Of a stretch of DNA of 64,000 bases, positions 8,327 to 17,494 are shown in pieces. The DNA lies in NCBI GenBank assembly GCA_963844405.1, contig CAWJNZ010000006.1, forward strand, positions 1 to 64,000, read 5' to 3'. Source of the stretch: DASSUW01 sp963844405. Lineage in GTDB: Bacteria > Actinomycetota > Thermoleophilia > Solirubrobacterales > Solirubrobacteraceae. The notes beneath the pieces are model-generated. The model worked only from the letters and a program-made list of their open reading frames with translations. It did no database searches and was not told the origin of the DNA. Positions within the stretch are counted from its first letter, which is position 1. Each line of letters begins with the position of its first letter. Made by a program: the position numbers and the translations under genes.

Positions 8327-8380
8327 GAGGGTGCCGTGCGCTCCGGCGCACCAGGGCAGGGCACCCTCTCTTCTTTCCTC
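8327..8380 (+). terminator. Hairpin with pyrimidine tail before GGDEF-EAL gene
   Basis: Stem GAGGGTGCC (8327-8335) pairs perfectly with GGCACCCTC (8360-8368), followed by TCTTCTTTCCTCT. The next gene begins at 8383 without a visible Shine-Dalgarno site. It may be an intrinsic terminator/attenuator for the peptide transcript or a structured leader. Confidence 0.6.
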
Positions 8381-8382
8381 TG

Positions 8383-10437
8383 ATGCGTTCACTCACGTCC
8401 AGAATCCCGCCGCTGCGGCTCTACGTCACGGCGGTCATAGGCCTCGGCATGCTCTGTGCTGCCGGGGTCTTCGCTCTGGACGCGGACAGCCTGTCCCGGC
8501 TGTTCACGCTCGAGGTCGTGCTCTTCGCCGTCTGCGCGTTCGCGGGCGAGCTCGTCTCGCTCAAGGTCGTGACGCGAGGCGCAGAGGGCGAGGTGACGAC
8601 GTCCGGGACGTTCGCGTTCGCGGCCCTGCTCGTCGCCGGCCCGGCGTGCGCCGTCGCATCGCTGATGTGCGCGAGCGTCGTCGCCGACCTCATTCAGCGC
8701 AAGTCCCCCACCAAGCTGCTCTTCAACGCCTCGCAGTACACGATCACGCTGACCGCCAGCGGGATCGTCATGACGCTGCTGACCGAGGCGCCTCGCGTCG
8801 GCGAGCAGTTCCACTTCACCCCCGCCGACCTGCCCGGCATCCTCGTCGCCGCCGCGACCTTCTTCCTGGTCAACTCGACGCTCGTGGCGGTCGTGATCGC
8901 CCTCGTCCAGGACGTCAAGGTCGGCCGCTACCTCGTCCAGGACTGGTTCTTCCAGGTCTCGACCGGCGGCCTCCTGCTCGGCCTCGCGCCGATGGTCGCG
9001 CTCGCCGGCGACTTCGCCCTGCCGTCGGTGGCGCTCCTGTTCCTGCCGCTGCTCGCCGTCCACCGAGGGGGCCGCCAGGCCATCGCCAAGGAGCACCAGG
9101 CCGTCCACGACTCGCTCACAGGACTGCCGAACCGCGCGCTCTTCAGACATCAGATCGAGCAGGTCGTGAACGCCGGCCGCCGTACGGACCGTACGGCGGC
9201 CGTCATGCTGATCGACCTCGATCACTTCAAGGAGATCAACGACACGCTCGGCCACCACGCCGGCGACCGTCTGCTCCAGGAGGTCGTCCGAGCGCCTGCG
9301 CGCGTCGCTCGACGATCACCAGATGGTCGCCCGCCTCGGCGGCGACGAGTTCGGCGTCCTCATCCCCGACCTCGCGAGCCACGACGACGCCTGCGCCGTC
9401 GCCGAGCAACTGCATCGCCCAGCTGCGCGAGCCGTTCTCGATCGAGGGCCTGACGCTCGAGGTCGACGCGTCGATCGGCATCGCCTGCGCCCCCGAGCAC
9501 GGCTCGGCCGTCGAGCAGCTCATCCAGCGCGCCGACATCGCGATGTACGCGGCCAAGGAGGGCGGCCGCGGCCACCAGCTGTTCGAGCCGCAGCTCGACC
9601 GCTACAGCCCGCGCCGCCTGTCGCTGGCCGGCGCGCTGCGCTCGGCGATCGCCGACGGCGAGATCGTCCTCTACTTCCAGCCGAAGGCCGAGCTGACGAC
9701 CGGCCAGCATCATCGGCGTCGAGGCGCTCGCCCGCTGGCAGCACCCGCGCCTCGGCCTGATCGGGCCGTCGGAGTTCGTGCCCATCGCCGAGCAGACGGG
9801 CCTGATCGGCCCGCTCACCTCGCACGTGCTCGAGGCGGCGCTGCGCCAGGTGCGCGAGTGGTGCGACGCCGGCGAGGAGCTCAGCGTGGCCGTGAACCTG
9901 TCGGCGCGCTCGTTCCTCGACACGCAGCTCGCCGTCGAGATCCCGCGCCTGCTCGAGCGCACCGGCGTCGACGCGCGCCTGCTCGAGCTCGAGATCACCG
10001 AGAGCATGCTCATGCTCGATCCCGCGCGCGCGAAGGCGACGCTCGAGCGCCTCAGCGCGATCGGCCTCAGCCTTTCGGTCGACGACTTCGGCACCGGCTA
10101 CTCGTCGCTGGCCAACCTCAAGCGGCTGCCGGTGGACGGCATCAAGATCGACAAGTCGTTCGTGATCGACATGCCGCACGACCAGTCCGACGCCGCGATC
10201 GTGCGCTCCACGATCGACCTCGCGCACAACCTCGGCCTGAAGGTCGTGGCGGAGGGCGTCGAGTCGAGCGAGGCGTGGCGCCGGCTCGAGGAGCTCGGCT
10301 GCGACCTCGCCCAGGGCTTCCACGTGTCACGCCCGCTGCCGGCGGACGCCATGACGCGCCTGCTGGCCGAGCGCAAGACCACGCGGCCCGAGCCCGAGCC
10401 GTTCCCCTTCCGGGTCGTCCACGGCTACGCGTCGTAG
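8383..10437 (+). CDS. Membrane GGDEF-EAL diguanylate cyclase/phosphodiesterase (frameshifted)
   Basis: Bifunctional c-di-GMP turnover protein of about 685 residues. The N-terminal 220 residues form a multi-helix membrane sensor with several hydrophobic spans. The GGDEF domain follows (LTGLPNRALF; LIDLDHFKEINDTLGHHAGD; ARLGGDEFGVLIPD), then the EAL domain (GVEALARWQHP; VAVNLSARSF; LELEITESMLM; VDDFGTGYSSL; IKIDKSFV). All catalytic residues look intact, so both activities are possible. Frame breaks lie near 9290, 9420 and 9706; at each the protein continues in another frame, consistent with indel errors. The start at 8383 directly follows a hairpin. Its 3' end overlaps the convergent AlkZ-like gene by 13 nt. 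Confidence 0.85.
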
Positions 10438-11471
10438 ACCGCGCCCCTGAGCGCCGCGAGCCGCTCCGCCTCCGCGCGGATGTCGACCGGCTCGCCCAGC
10501 CACTCGGTCTCGAAGGTCAGCCTGCGGCCCTGCTTGCGGGCCCGCCACAGACCCGCGAGTCGCCCCACGTGGAGGACGACGCCGGGCCCGCCGACGGGCC
10601 GCCAGATCCGCTTGCGGATCGCCGCGTCGGGGGCGAGGACCTCACGGTCGCGCGCGTTGAGCAGCGGGTCGCCGGGACCCAGCAGCCGCACGCCGCGCGG
10701 TGGCGGCGGCCGCTCGAACGTGTCGAGGTCGGCGGCGAGCAGGAGGGCCTTGCCGACCTGGACGAGCTCGTCGCCGACGGCCTGCAGCAGCGCCTTGGCG
10801 TGCGAGGGCGCGATGCCCGCCCACGCCGCGAAGTGCCCGTGGGTCGAGGGTCCGAGGTGGTGCAGGTAGCGGCGCGCGAGCTCGCGGCCGTCCGGCGGCT
10901 CGAGGGCGATCCACTGGTCGGTGCGCGCGAACGTGTTCTGGCGTCCCTCGCGCCCGGCGATGCAGAGCCGGCCTTCGAGCGCCGCCACGGTGAGCAGCCC
11001 GCGGCGGGCGTGGTGGCTCTGGCACCCCTCGCACCACGGCAGGAGCTCCGGCGGGAGCCGGCCGCGCAGCTCCTCGTGCAGCGCGTCGCGGCTGAGCACG
11101 CGTCCGTCGAGCGCCTCGCCGATCGCCGTCACCGCGTGGTCCCGCGCCGCCTCGAAGTCACCGGGTGCGGCGTTGAGCAGGACCGCCTTGAGAGCGCGCT
11201 CGTCCGGCGGCTTGAGCGCCTCGAGGTAGGTGGCGACCTCTCGCGCCGGCACGATCGTGATGGCCGTGCGCGGGTTCGGCAGCGCGACGAGCTCGCGCCG
11301 CTCGAGCAGCGCCTCGAGCCGCGCCGCGTCGTCGCTCCGCGCGTTGACCGCGGTGAGCGCCGCGCCGGGCGGGGAGTCCTGCAGCGCGAACGACGCGGCG
11401 ACCTCCGTCACCGTCCGGTCGCGGTCGTTCAGTCCTTGCGTGGCGAGGCGGAAGGCGAGGACCCGGTCCAC
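10425..11471 (-). CDS. Winged-helix DNA-binding domain protein (AlkZ/YcaQ-like)
   Basis: A 348-residue member of the winged-helix family HTH_42, whose characterised members AlkZ and YcaQ are DNA glycosylases that unhook interstrand crosslinks. The N-terminus LAFRLATQGLNDRD and the tandem winged-helix pattern are seen (DALHEELRGRLPPELLPWCE; LARRYLHHLGPSTHGHFAAW; WLGEPVDIRAEAERLAAL at the end). The QxQ/QxD catalytic motif of AlkZ is not obvious here (there is QNTFARTDQW), so glycosylase activity is uncertain. Monocistronic and convergent with the GGDEF-EAL gene. Confidence 0.8.
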   Translation of the reverse strand: MDRVLAFRLATQGLNDRDRTVTEVAASFALQDSPPGAALTAVNARSDDAARLEALLERRELVALPNPRTAITIVPAREVATYLEALKPPDERALKAVLLNAAPGDFEAARDHAVTAIGEALDGRVLSRDALHEELRGRLPPELLPWCEGCQSHHARRGLLTVAALEGRLCIAGREGRQNTFARTDQWIALEPPDGRELARRYLHHLGPSTHGHFAAWAGIAPSHAKALLQAVGDELVQVGKALLLAADLDTFERPPPPRGVRLLGPGDPLLNARDREVLAPDAAIRKRIWRPVGGPGVVLHVGRLAGLWRARKQGRRLTFETEWLGEPVDIRAEAERLAALRGAVYDA

Positions 11472-11481
11472 GCCTCCGAGC

Positions 11482-12312
11482 CTACGACGCCCAGGCCTGC
11501 AGGTCCGGCAGCGGGTCGATCGGCGTCGAGGCGGTGCTCGAGTACCAGCCGTCGGGCCAGATCTCGAAGTGCAGGTGCGGCCCGCTCGAGCGCCCGGTCG
11601 AGCCGACGGCGCCGAGCTGCTGGCCGGCCGCGACGCCCTGGCCCTTCTGCACGGCGACCGAGCCGTCGAGCAGGTGCATGAAGACGTAGTCGCGACCGTC
11701 GTCGCCGCGGACGACGACGTAGTGGCCGGCCCCGTCGCGCTGGAAGGCGCGCCAGTGGACGAAGCCGCCCCGCGGGGTCACGACTGGAGTGCCGGCGGCG
11801 GCGAGGATGTCCTGGCCCTGGTGGCTGTGGCCGGTGCGGCCGGCGCCGAAGCGGGCGTCCGCGCCGCCGAGCGTGTAGCTGCCCTGGACGGGGAAGACGC
11901 CGGAGGCGGCGGTCACCGGCGGGGCCACGATCTCGACCGCCAGCTGCTGCGACGTCCTAGCGCCGCGGCGGTTGAGCGTGGTGGCGCGCAGGCGCGCGGT
12001 GTAGCGGCCGGGGGCGAGCTCGGGGCGCCACGTCGCGGTCCGCTTGCGTCCGGTCCGCTGGCGGCCGAGCGGCAGCGTCGCCGCCGGCTTCCCGCCCGCC
12101 TCCGGGATCAGGTCCACGCGCACGCGCACCTGCCGCGGCCGGCCGCCGATGCGGTACGCGATCGTCAGCGTCGCGCCGGGGGCGATCGACGCCGGGGAGA
12201 CGGAGAACGCCTCCGGCGGCGCGGCGACGAACTGCGCCCCGCCGGTCTGCGCCTGCGCCGGCGCGGCGAGGGCAGCCGCGAGCGCGGCGGCGAGGACGAG
12301 GGAACGGCGCAC
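11482..12312 (-). CDS. Secreted M23-family peptidase
   Basis: A 276-residue exported peptidase, probably acting on cell-wall cross-links. The signal peptide RRSLVLAAALAAALAAPAQA ends in an AQA cleavage site. A beta-sandwich-like region (residues 30-150) is followed by the LytM domain with GHSHQGQDI (zinc ligands H and D region) and GPHLHFEIW (HxH). The N-terminal HxxxD is intact. The GTG start was chosen because the signal peptide begins there; a longer frame from 12405 would put 31 polar residues in front. The gene is divergent from the ArsR regulator. Confidence 0.88.
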   Translation of the reverse strand: MRRSLVLAAALAAALAAPAQAQTGGAQFVAAPPEAFSVSPASIAPGATLTIAYRIGGRPRQVRVRVDLIPEAGGKPAATLPLGRQRTGRKRTATWRPELAPGRYTARLRATTLNRRGARTSQQLAVEIVAPPVTAASGVFPVQGSYTLGGADARFGAGRTGHSHQGQDILAAAGTPVVTPRGGFVHWRAFQRDGAGHYVVVRGDDGRDYVFMHLLDGSVAVQKGQGVAAGQQLGAVGSTGRSSGPHLHFEIWPDGWYSSTASTPIDPLPDLQAWAS

Positions 12313-12474
12313 GGAAGGAGATTCGGTGCACGTTCCGACGCCCTCAACCGCTGCACGGGATCGTTCATACGCCGCTAAGGGACGAACTTCTTGCCGGGAC
12401 TCCAAGGGCGTCGCCGGCTTCCACGATGGAACCGGGCACCTCCCGCGCCTCCTTCAATGCCGCAGTTCAAGTCG

Positions 12475-12495
12475 TAAGGGGGTCTGACCCCCTTA
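12475..12495. repeat. 21-bp perfect palindrome (possible dispersed element)
   Basis: Arms TAAGGGGGTC (12475-12484) and GACCCCCTTA (12486-12495) surround a single T. With no loop it is a DNA-level palindrome rather than an RNA hairpin. It sits upstream of the ArsR gene and may be a repetitive element or a binding site. Confidence 0.6.
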
Positions 12496-12497
12496 GT

Positions 12498-12523
12498 TAT
12501 CGCTGGCAGGTTATATAGCGATA
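12498..12523. promoter_or_regulatory. Inverted repeat, candidate ArsR operator overlapping -10
   Basis: TATCGCT (12498-12504) and AGCGATA (12517-12523) form an inverted repeat with 12-nt spacing. The AT-rich TATATA (12512-12517) lies inside and is a plausible -10 box. ArsR proteins usually repress their own promoter through such repeats; binding here is inference. Confidence 0.5.
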
Positions 12524-12528
12524 GAGTA

Positions 12529-12852
12529 ATGGTCGCCGACATGACCTCGACCTTCGACGTCCTCGCCGAGCCGTCACGGCGCCGGATCCTCGACCTCCTG
12601 CGGGAGAAGGAGCGGCCCGTCGGCTACCTCGTGCGACGGCTCGAGCTGAGCCAGCCCGGCGTGTCGAAGCACCTGAAGGTGTTGCGCGACGCCGGCCTGG
12701 TCGAGGTCAGGCAGGACGCCCAGCGGCGCCTCTACCGCGTGCGGCCGGAGCCGCTCGCCGAGGTCGAGGCGTGGCTCGCGCCGTACCGGCGCCTGTGGGC
12801 GGGCACGCTCGACGAGCTCGAGCGGCACCTCGACGCAAAGGAGGACCGATGA
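12529..12852 (+). CDS. ArsR-family transcriptional regulator
   Basis: A 107-residue winged-helix regulator: FDVLAEPSRRRILDLLREKE, VGYLVRRLELSQPGVSKHLK as the recognition helix, then LRDAGLVEVRQDAQRRLYRV. No metal-binding cysteines are present, so this is the non-metal subgroup commonly paired with SRPBCC proteins. The alternative start at 12541 (MTSTFDVL) is as likely. The stop overlaps the start of the SRPBCC gene (ATGA). An inverted repeat over the promoter suggests self-repression. Confidence 0.9.
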   Translation: MVADMTSTFDVLAEPSRRRILDLLREKERPVGYLVRRLELSQPGVSKHLKVLRDAGLVEVRQDAQRRLYRVRPEPLAEVEAWLAPYRRLWAGTLDELERHLDAKEDR

Positions 12853-13349
12853 CCGGCGACGGCACCATCGAGAGGACCGACGACGGCCGCTACGTGCTGC
12901 GCTACGAGCGGCGGCTCCGGCATCCGGTCGAGAAGGTGTGGGCCGCGCTCACCGAGCCGCGGCAGATCGAGCAATGGTGGGCGCGCGCAGCGGAGCTGGA
13001 GCTCACCGAGGGCGGCCGCGCGCGATTCGAGTGGCTGAACGGTCCAGCCGTCGCGCAGGGTCGCATCACGCGGCTCGAGCCGCCCACGGCCATCGAGTTC
13101 GACACCGACATCCACGGCCGCCTGCTGTGGGAGCTACGGCCGGAAGACGCCGGCACGCACCTCACGCTGACCGTGACGCACGCGATCCCCGACGAGTACC
13201 GGACAGAGGTCATGGCCGGTTGGCACGTCCACCTCGACTTCCTCGAGGACGCGCTCGACGGGCGGCCGGTCGACTGGGCGGACTGGCCACGCGACCGCTG
13301 GGAGGTCCACCACCAGCGCTACGAGGCCAGCATGCGGCCCATCAGCTGA
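12849..13349 (+). CDS. SRPBCC / AHSA1-family protein
   Basis: A 166-residue START-like fold protein of the AHSA1 group: RYERRLRHPVEKVWAALTEP, WWARAAELELTEGGRARFEW, and the terminal helix GWHVHLDFLEDALDG. These small cavity proteins are regularly encoded next to ArsR regulators, as here with a 4-nt overlap; their ligands are mostly unknown. The 3' end overlaps the convergent helicase by 31 nt. Confidence 0.9.
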   Translation: MTGDGTIERTDDGRYVLRYERRLRHPVEKVWAALTEPRQIEQWWARAAELELTEGGRARFEWLNGPAVAQGRITRLEPPTAIEFDTDIHGRLLWELRPEDAGTHLTLTVTHAIPDEYRTEVMAGWHVHLDFLEDALDGRPVDWADWPRDRWEVHHQRYEASMRPIS

Positions 13350-15592
13350 GCCGAGCCGGCCTTCGAGAGCGGCTCGTTGAGGTTGCCGCACTTGGGCGAC
13401 TGCACGCACGACGGGCAGCCCTTCTCGCACGGGCACTCGCTGACCAGCCGGTGGGCGTCGTCGACCAGCGCCTCGAACTGGGCGAAGCCGCGGCGGGCGA
13501 TGCCGATCCCGCCCGGGTGGCCGTCGTAGATGAAGATCGTCGGGCCGCCGGTCTGTTGATGCAGGTTCGTTGAGAGTCCGCCGATGTCCCAGCGGTCGCA
13601 CATGGCGAGCAGCGGGAGGACGGCGATCTGGGAGTGCTCGGCGGCGTGCAGCGAGCCGAGCATCGCCTCCAAAGGCAGCCCGGCGGCGTCCGGGAGCTCG
13701 TACCACAGCGCCTGGGTGGCGAACGAGGTGGCGGGCAGGTCCAGGGCGATCAGGTCGACCGCCTCGTGGTCGGACAGGCGGCGGCGCTGGTAGGCGAGCA
13801 CCTGCTCGGTCACCACCACCGTCCCGAACGACAGCGTCACGCCCAGCGCCGTCCGGCGCTCGATCAGCCGCTCGATGTAGGTGTCGGTCTCGTACTTCGG
13901 CTGCGTGTAGTAGTCGCCCTCGAACGGCCGCACCATCGCCCGCCGGCTCTCGAGGTCGAGCCCCTCGACCTCGTAGGCGCGGCCGCCGTGCAGGTAGACC
14001 GCGCCGTCGTGCACGGTGTTGTGGGCGCGGGCGAGGTCGACGGTCCCCAGGATCTCGCCGGAGCGGGTGTCGACGATCACCACCCCGTCGCGGCTGGCCG
14101 AGCGGAGCGAGACGTTGGCGGCCGGGAACTCCTCGGGGCGGCGGGGGACGAACGTGCCGTCCGGGCGCTCGCGCAGGTCGCCGTTCGACACCAGCGCCTC
14201 GGCGAACTGCCGCCACTCCGGCCCCAGGATGTCGGCATCGGCGTCCTCGAGCGGGCCCTCGGCCGCGGCGCACAGCAGGTGGGCGGCGTGCAGCTGCTCG
14301 TTCCAGGGGTCGAGGATCGCCGCCTCGACCGGGCGGTCGAGGAACTCGTCGGGGTGGCGGCAGAAGAACTGGTCGAGCGCGTCCTCGCCGGCCACGTAGA
14401 GGGCGAGCCCGCGGCCGCGCCGCCCGGCGCGGCCCCACATCTGCCGCAGCGACGCGACCGTGCCGGGGAACGTGACGCAGATCGCGGCGTCGAGCGAGCC
14501 GATGTCGATGCCGAGCTCGAGCGCGTTGGTGGCGACCACGCCGAGCAGATCGCCCTCGAGCAGCTGCCGCTCGAGCTCGCGCCGCTGCTGGGGCGTGTAG
14601 CCGGCTCGGTAGGGGGCGATCCGCTCCGCGAGGTCGGCTCGCCCGCGGTCCTCCAGCGTGAGCTGCGCGAAGCGCGACATCAGCTCGACCGCCTTGCGCG
14701 ACTTCATGAAGACGATCGTGCGGGCGCCCTCGGTGACGAGGTCGGCGAGCAGGTCGGCCGCCTCGGCCAGCACGGACCGCCGTGCGGCGGTCTTCTCGTC
14801 CACGATCGGCGGGTTCCACATGGCGATCGTGCGCTTGGCCTGCGGGGCGCCGTCGCGGTCGACGACCGTGATGTCGTCCAGCCCGGTCAGCCGCTCGGCG
14901 AGGTCGCCGGGGTTGGCGACGGTGGCCGACGCGAGCAGGAACCGCGGCGCGGTGCCGTAGGCGTCGGCCACGCGGCGCAGCCGCCGCAGGACGTTCGCCA
15001 CGTGCGAGCCGAAGACGCCGCGGTAGACGTGCGCCTCGTCGACCACGACGACGGCGAGGTTGGCGAAGAAGTCGCCCCACGCCGGGTGGTTGGGCAGGAT
15101 CCCGAGGTGCAGCATGTCCGGGTTGGTGATGACGACGTTCGAGCGCCGCCGGATCGCCAGCCGCTGCTCGCGCGGCGTGTCGCCGTCGTAGATCGCGGGC
15201 CGCGCGCGCTTGACGCCGAGGGCGTTGAGCGCCCGCGCCTGGTCCTGGGCGAGCGCCTTCGTCGGGTAGAGGTACAGCGCGCGCGCCCGCCCGTCGCGCG
15301 ACAGCGTGTCGAGCGTCGGCAGGTTGAAGCACAGCGACTTGCCGGAGGCGGTGCCGGTGGTGACGATCGTCGGGCCGGCCCAGGCCGCGTGCACCGCCTC
15401 CGCCTGGTGCGCCCACAGCCGGTCGATCCCGCGCGCGTGCAGCGCGGCCACGACGTCGGGGTGCAGCTCCTCGGGGATCGCCGTCTCCTGCGGCGGGCGC
15501 GGGTGCTGGGACGCCTGCATCACCAGCCGCTCGTCCTCGCGACCGGCTTGGAGCAGCGCGTCCCAGGGCTCGATGTCGCGGACGATGGCCAC
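13319..15592 (-). CDS. MrfA/YprA-type DEAD/DEAH helicase with DUF1998 zinc domain
   Basis: A 757-residue superfamily-2 helicase. Motif I is TTGTASGKSLCFNLP, motif II VVVDEAHVYRG (DEAH), motif III LLASATVANP, motif V TNALELGIDIGSLD, motif VI QMWGRAGRRGRG. The C-terminal DUF1998 part carries the cysteine cluster CPCEKGCPSCVQSPKCGN. Members such as B. subtilis MrfA act in mitomycin-damage repair; that role is a family inference. The start is the ATG of MAIVRDIEPWD. Divergent from the HAD gene. Confidence 0.92.
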   Translation of the reverse strand: MAIVRDIEPWDALLQAGREDERLVMQASQHPRPPQETAIPEELHPDVVAALHARGIDRLWAHQAEAVHAAWAGPTIVTTGTASGKSLCFNLPTLDTLSRDGRARALYLYPTKALAQDQARALNALGVKRARPAIYDGDTPREQRLAIRRRSNVVITNPDMLHLGILPNHPAWGDFFANLAVVVVDEAHVYRGVFGSHVANVLRRLRRVADAYGTAPRFLLASATVANPGDLAERLTGLDDITVVDRDGAPQAKRTIAMWNPPIVDEKTAARRSVLAEAADLLADLVTEGARTIVFMKSRKAVELMSRFAQLTLEDRGRADLAERIAPYRAGYTPQQRRELERQLLEGDLLGVVATNALELGIDIGSLDAAICVTFPGTVASLRQMWGRAGRRGRGLALYVAGEDALDQFFCRHPDEFLDRPVEAAILDPWNEQLHAAHLLCAAAEGPLEDADADILGPEWRQFAEALVSNGDLRERPDGTFVPRRPEEFPAANVSLRSASRDGVVIVDTRSGEILGTVDLARAHNTVHDGAVYLHGGRAYEVEGLDLESRRAMVRPFEGDYYTQPKYETDTYIERLIERRTALGVTLSFGTVVVTEQVLAYQRRRLSDHEAVDLIALDLPATSFATQALWYELPDAAGLPLEAMLGSLHAAEHSQIAVLPLLAMCDRWDIGGLSTNLHQQTGGPTIFIYDGHPGGIGIARRGFAQFEALVDDAHRLVSECPCEKGCPSCVQSPKCGNLNEPLSKAGSAQLMGRMLAS

Positions 15593-15640
15593 ACGTTCAT
15601 GCTAAGACGCTCGCGCGAGCTTGCGAGTGCGAGCAAGTCG

Positions 15641-15653
15641 CATACTGGGTCCC
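15641..15653 (+). promoter_or_regulatory. -10 box placed for a leaderless transcript
   Basis: CATACT (15641-15646) is followed by exactly 7 nt and then the GTG start of the HAD gene, the geometry typical of leaderless actinobacterial mRNAs. No Shine-Dalgarno sequence is present. Confidence 0.45.
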
Positions 15654-16457
15654 GTGCTCAGGGCTCTCTACGTCGATCTCGACGGCACCCTGCTCGGCAA
15701 GGACGGCGCGTTCCTGCGCGCCGGCGACGGCTCGTTCTCCATGCTCGGCGCCCGCGCGCTCGAGGCCTGCGCCCGCGCCGACGTCGAGGTCGTCATCTAC
15801 TCCGGCCGCCGCCAGCTCACGTGCTTCTACGACGCCCGCGTGCTCGGCGTGACCTCGTACATCTTCGAGGCCGGGGCCGGCGTGGTGCTCGACGGCGAGC
15901 TCCACTGGCTGACCGGCGACTACCTGCCGCGCGACGGCGAGACGATCTTCGACCAGATCGAGGCGACCGGGGCGCCGCGGCTGCTGCTCGACCACTACGC
16001 CGGCCGGCTCGAGTACCACGCGCCCTGGCACACGGGCCGCGACGTCTCGCACCTGTTCCGCGGCGACGTCGACGCCTTCGAGGCCGACGAGCTGCTCGAG
16101 CGCGAGGGCCACGGCGACCTGCGGCTCGTCGACAACGGCGGCATCCACCCGATCCCGGAGGGGATGGAGGACGCGCGCGCCTACCATCTGGTCCCGCGCA
16201 GCGCCTCCAAGGGCCGCGCCGTCGCCTGGCACATGCGCGCCCGCGGCTACCGGCGCGAGGAGTGCGTCGCGGTCGGCGACTCGCGCGAGGACCTCGGCGC
16301 CGCCGAGGTGGTCTCGACCTTCTGGCTCGTCGCGAACGGCCTCGAGCGCGACCCGACGATCGGCGAGGCGCTGACCGCCAACTGCCGCGTGTGCGAGGAG
16401 CCGAACGGCGCCGGCGTCTACGAGGCCGTGATGACCGAGCTGGCCGAGCGCCGGTAG
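15654..16457 (+). CDS. HAD-superfamily phosphatase (HAD-IIB-like)
   Basis: A 267-residue haloacid-dehalogenase-fold phosphatase. Motif I is ALYVDLDGTLLG (DxDGT) at the very start, motif II VVIYSGR, motif III/IV SASKGRAVAWHM and CVAVGDSREDLGAA. The large cap between them suggests a type IIB phosphatase of the sugar- or mannosyl-3-phosphoglycerate-phosphatase kind; the substrate is unproved. The GTG start fits the leaderless promoter; an in-frame ATG at 15621 is possible. It overlaps the convergent phosphotransferase by 40 nt. Confidence 0.85.
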   Translation: MLRALYVDLDGTLLGKDGAFLRAGDGSFSMLGARALEACARADVEVVIYSGRRQLTCFYDARVLGVTSYIFEAGAGVVLDGELHWLTGDYLPRDGETIFDQIEATGAPRLLLDHYAGRLEYHAPWHTGRDVSHLFRGDVDAFEADELLEREGHGDLRLVDNGGIHPIPEGMEDARAYHLVPRSASKGRAVAWHMRARGYRREECVAVGDSREDLGAAEVVSTFWLVANGLERDPTIGEALTANCRVCEEPNGAGVYEAVMTELAERR

Positions 16458-17398
16458 CCGTCGAGCCGCTCGCGCGCGAGCTCGATCCGCCGGCGCACCT
16501 TGTCCGGCCACTCCGCCTCGAGGTCGCGGAACGGCAGGCTGCTCCACCGCAGCAGGGCGGCCGCCTCGAAGAGCAGCGCGTCGCGGCCCGCGCCGCAGGC
16601 CTCGAGGAAGCGCCCGCGCGCCTCCTCTTCGCTCGCGGCGGTCAGGTACGAGGCGAACTCGCCGACGTCGAACAGCGGATGCCCGATCGCCGCGCTGTCG
16701 AGGTCGAGCAGCGTCACGCCGTGCTCCCCCACGAGGACCTGGTCGTCGTGGAAGCTGCCGTGGATCGTCGCCGTCGCCGGCTCGACACCGGTCAGCGCCG
16801 CCAGCAGGCGGTCCGCCAGATCTCCTGGATCGGCCCCGATCGCCGCGGCCGTCTCCGCCGCGGCCCGCAGGTCGCCCGCCTCGGCCGCCAGGTCGTGCGC
16901 GGGCAGGTCGAGCCGGGTGGCGTGCAGCCGCGCCAGTGCCTCGGCGACCGCCTCCATCCACGGCGCCCGGTCGGTTTCGCGCAGCGGCGTCCCCGGCACC
17001 TCCTCGTAGACCGTGACGCCGGGCCGATGCATGAGCACGCGCGGCGCGCCCGGGATCGCCACCGGCGCGCGGCCGTCGGCTCGCAGCTTCGCGTAGGCGC
17101 CGGGATACCGGAACACGGCGCGCCGCCCGGGCTTGTAGCGCACGAGCTCGCCGCGCGCCGCGTCGGCGAGCGCGGGAAGCCCGACGTCGAGCGGCCAGTG
17201 CTGGACGACGCCGCCGAGCGCCCGCTCGGCCAGCGGCGAGCCGGCGACCTCCTCCCACAGCCGCTCGGTGCGCTTCGGCTTGAGCACCGTGAGGTGGGCC
17301 ATCGAGTCGTACAGGACCACCAGCCGGCGGCCGGGCTGGAACCGCACGTAGCGCGGCTCGCCGAGCTCGCGGGCTTCGAGCGCGCGCCAGAGATCCAC
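16418..17398 (-). CDS. Aminoglycoside phosphotransferase-family kinase
   Basis: A 326-residue APH/choline-kinase-like protein. The catalytic loop is seen as TIHGSFHDDQVLV and the metal-binding motif as TLLDLDSAAIGHPLFDVGEF; the usual HGD is HGS-x-HDD here. The family phosphorylates small hydroxyl compounds such as antibiotics, homoserine or sugars; the substrate is unknown. The start is uncertain: GTG giving VDLWRALEARELGEPRYVRF was chosen since sequence upstream is poor. Divergent from the glycerol operon. Confidence 0.8.
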   Translation of the reverse strand: MDLWRALEARELGEPRYVRFQPGRRLVVLYDSMAHLTVLKPKRTERLWEEVAGSPLAERALGGVVQHWPLDVGLPALADAARGELVRYKPGRRAVFRYPGAYAKLRADGRAPVAIPGAPRVLMHRPGVTVYEEVPGTPLRETDRAPWMEAVAEALARLHATRLDLPAHDLAAEAGDLRAAAETAAAIGADPGDLADRLLAALTGVEPATATIHGSFHDDQVLVGEHGVTLLDLDSAAIGHPLFDVGEFASYLTAASEEEARGRFLEACGAGRDALLFEAAALLRWSSLPFRDLEAEWPDKVRRRIELARERLDGYRRSASSVITAS

Positions 17399-17453
17399 GA
17401 CTGGGGGTACGCGCGGCGGCGATGACGGTTCGGCGGCGGCGAAGCCCGAGGGC

Positions 17454-17482
17454 TTGACTTCGGCGATTCGGCGGAGTACGTT
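17454..17482 (+). promoter_or_regulatory. Sigma-70-type promoter of the glycerol/Dha operon
   Basis: TTGACT (17454-17459), 17 nt spacer, TACGTT (17477-17482). The likely start of transcription near 17489 lies just before the 19-bp palindrome, so a bound repressor would block elongation or promoter clearance. Confidence 0.6.
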
Positions 17483-17494
17483 CACGCGGAACTC

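Noticed and set aside
8293..8380. A trp-type attenuator (peptide with Trp followed by terminator)
   Set aside because: There is only one Trp codon, no competing antiterminator stem was found, and the downstream gene is a c-di-GMP enzyme.
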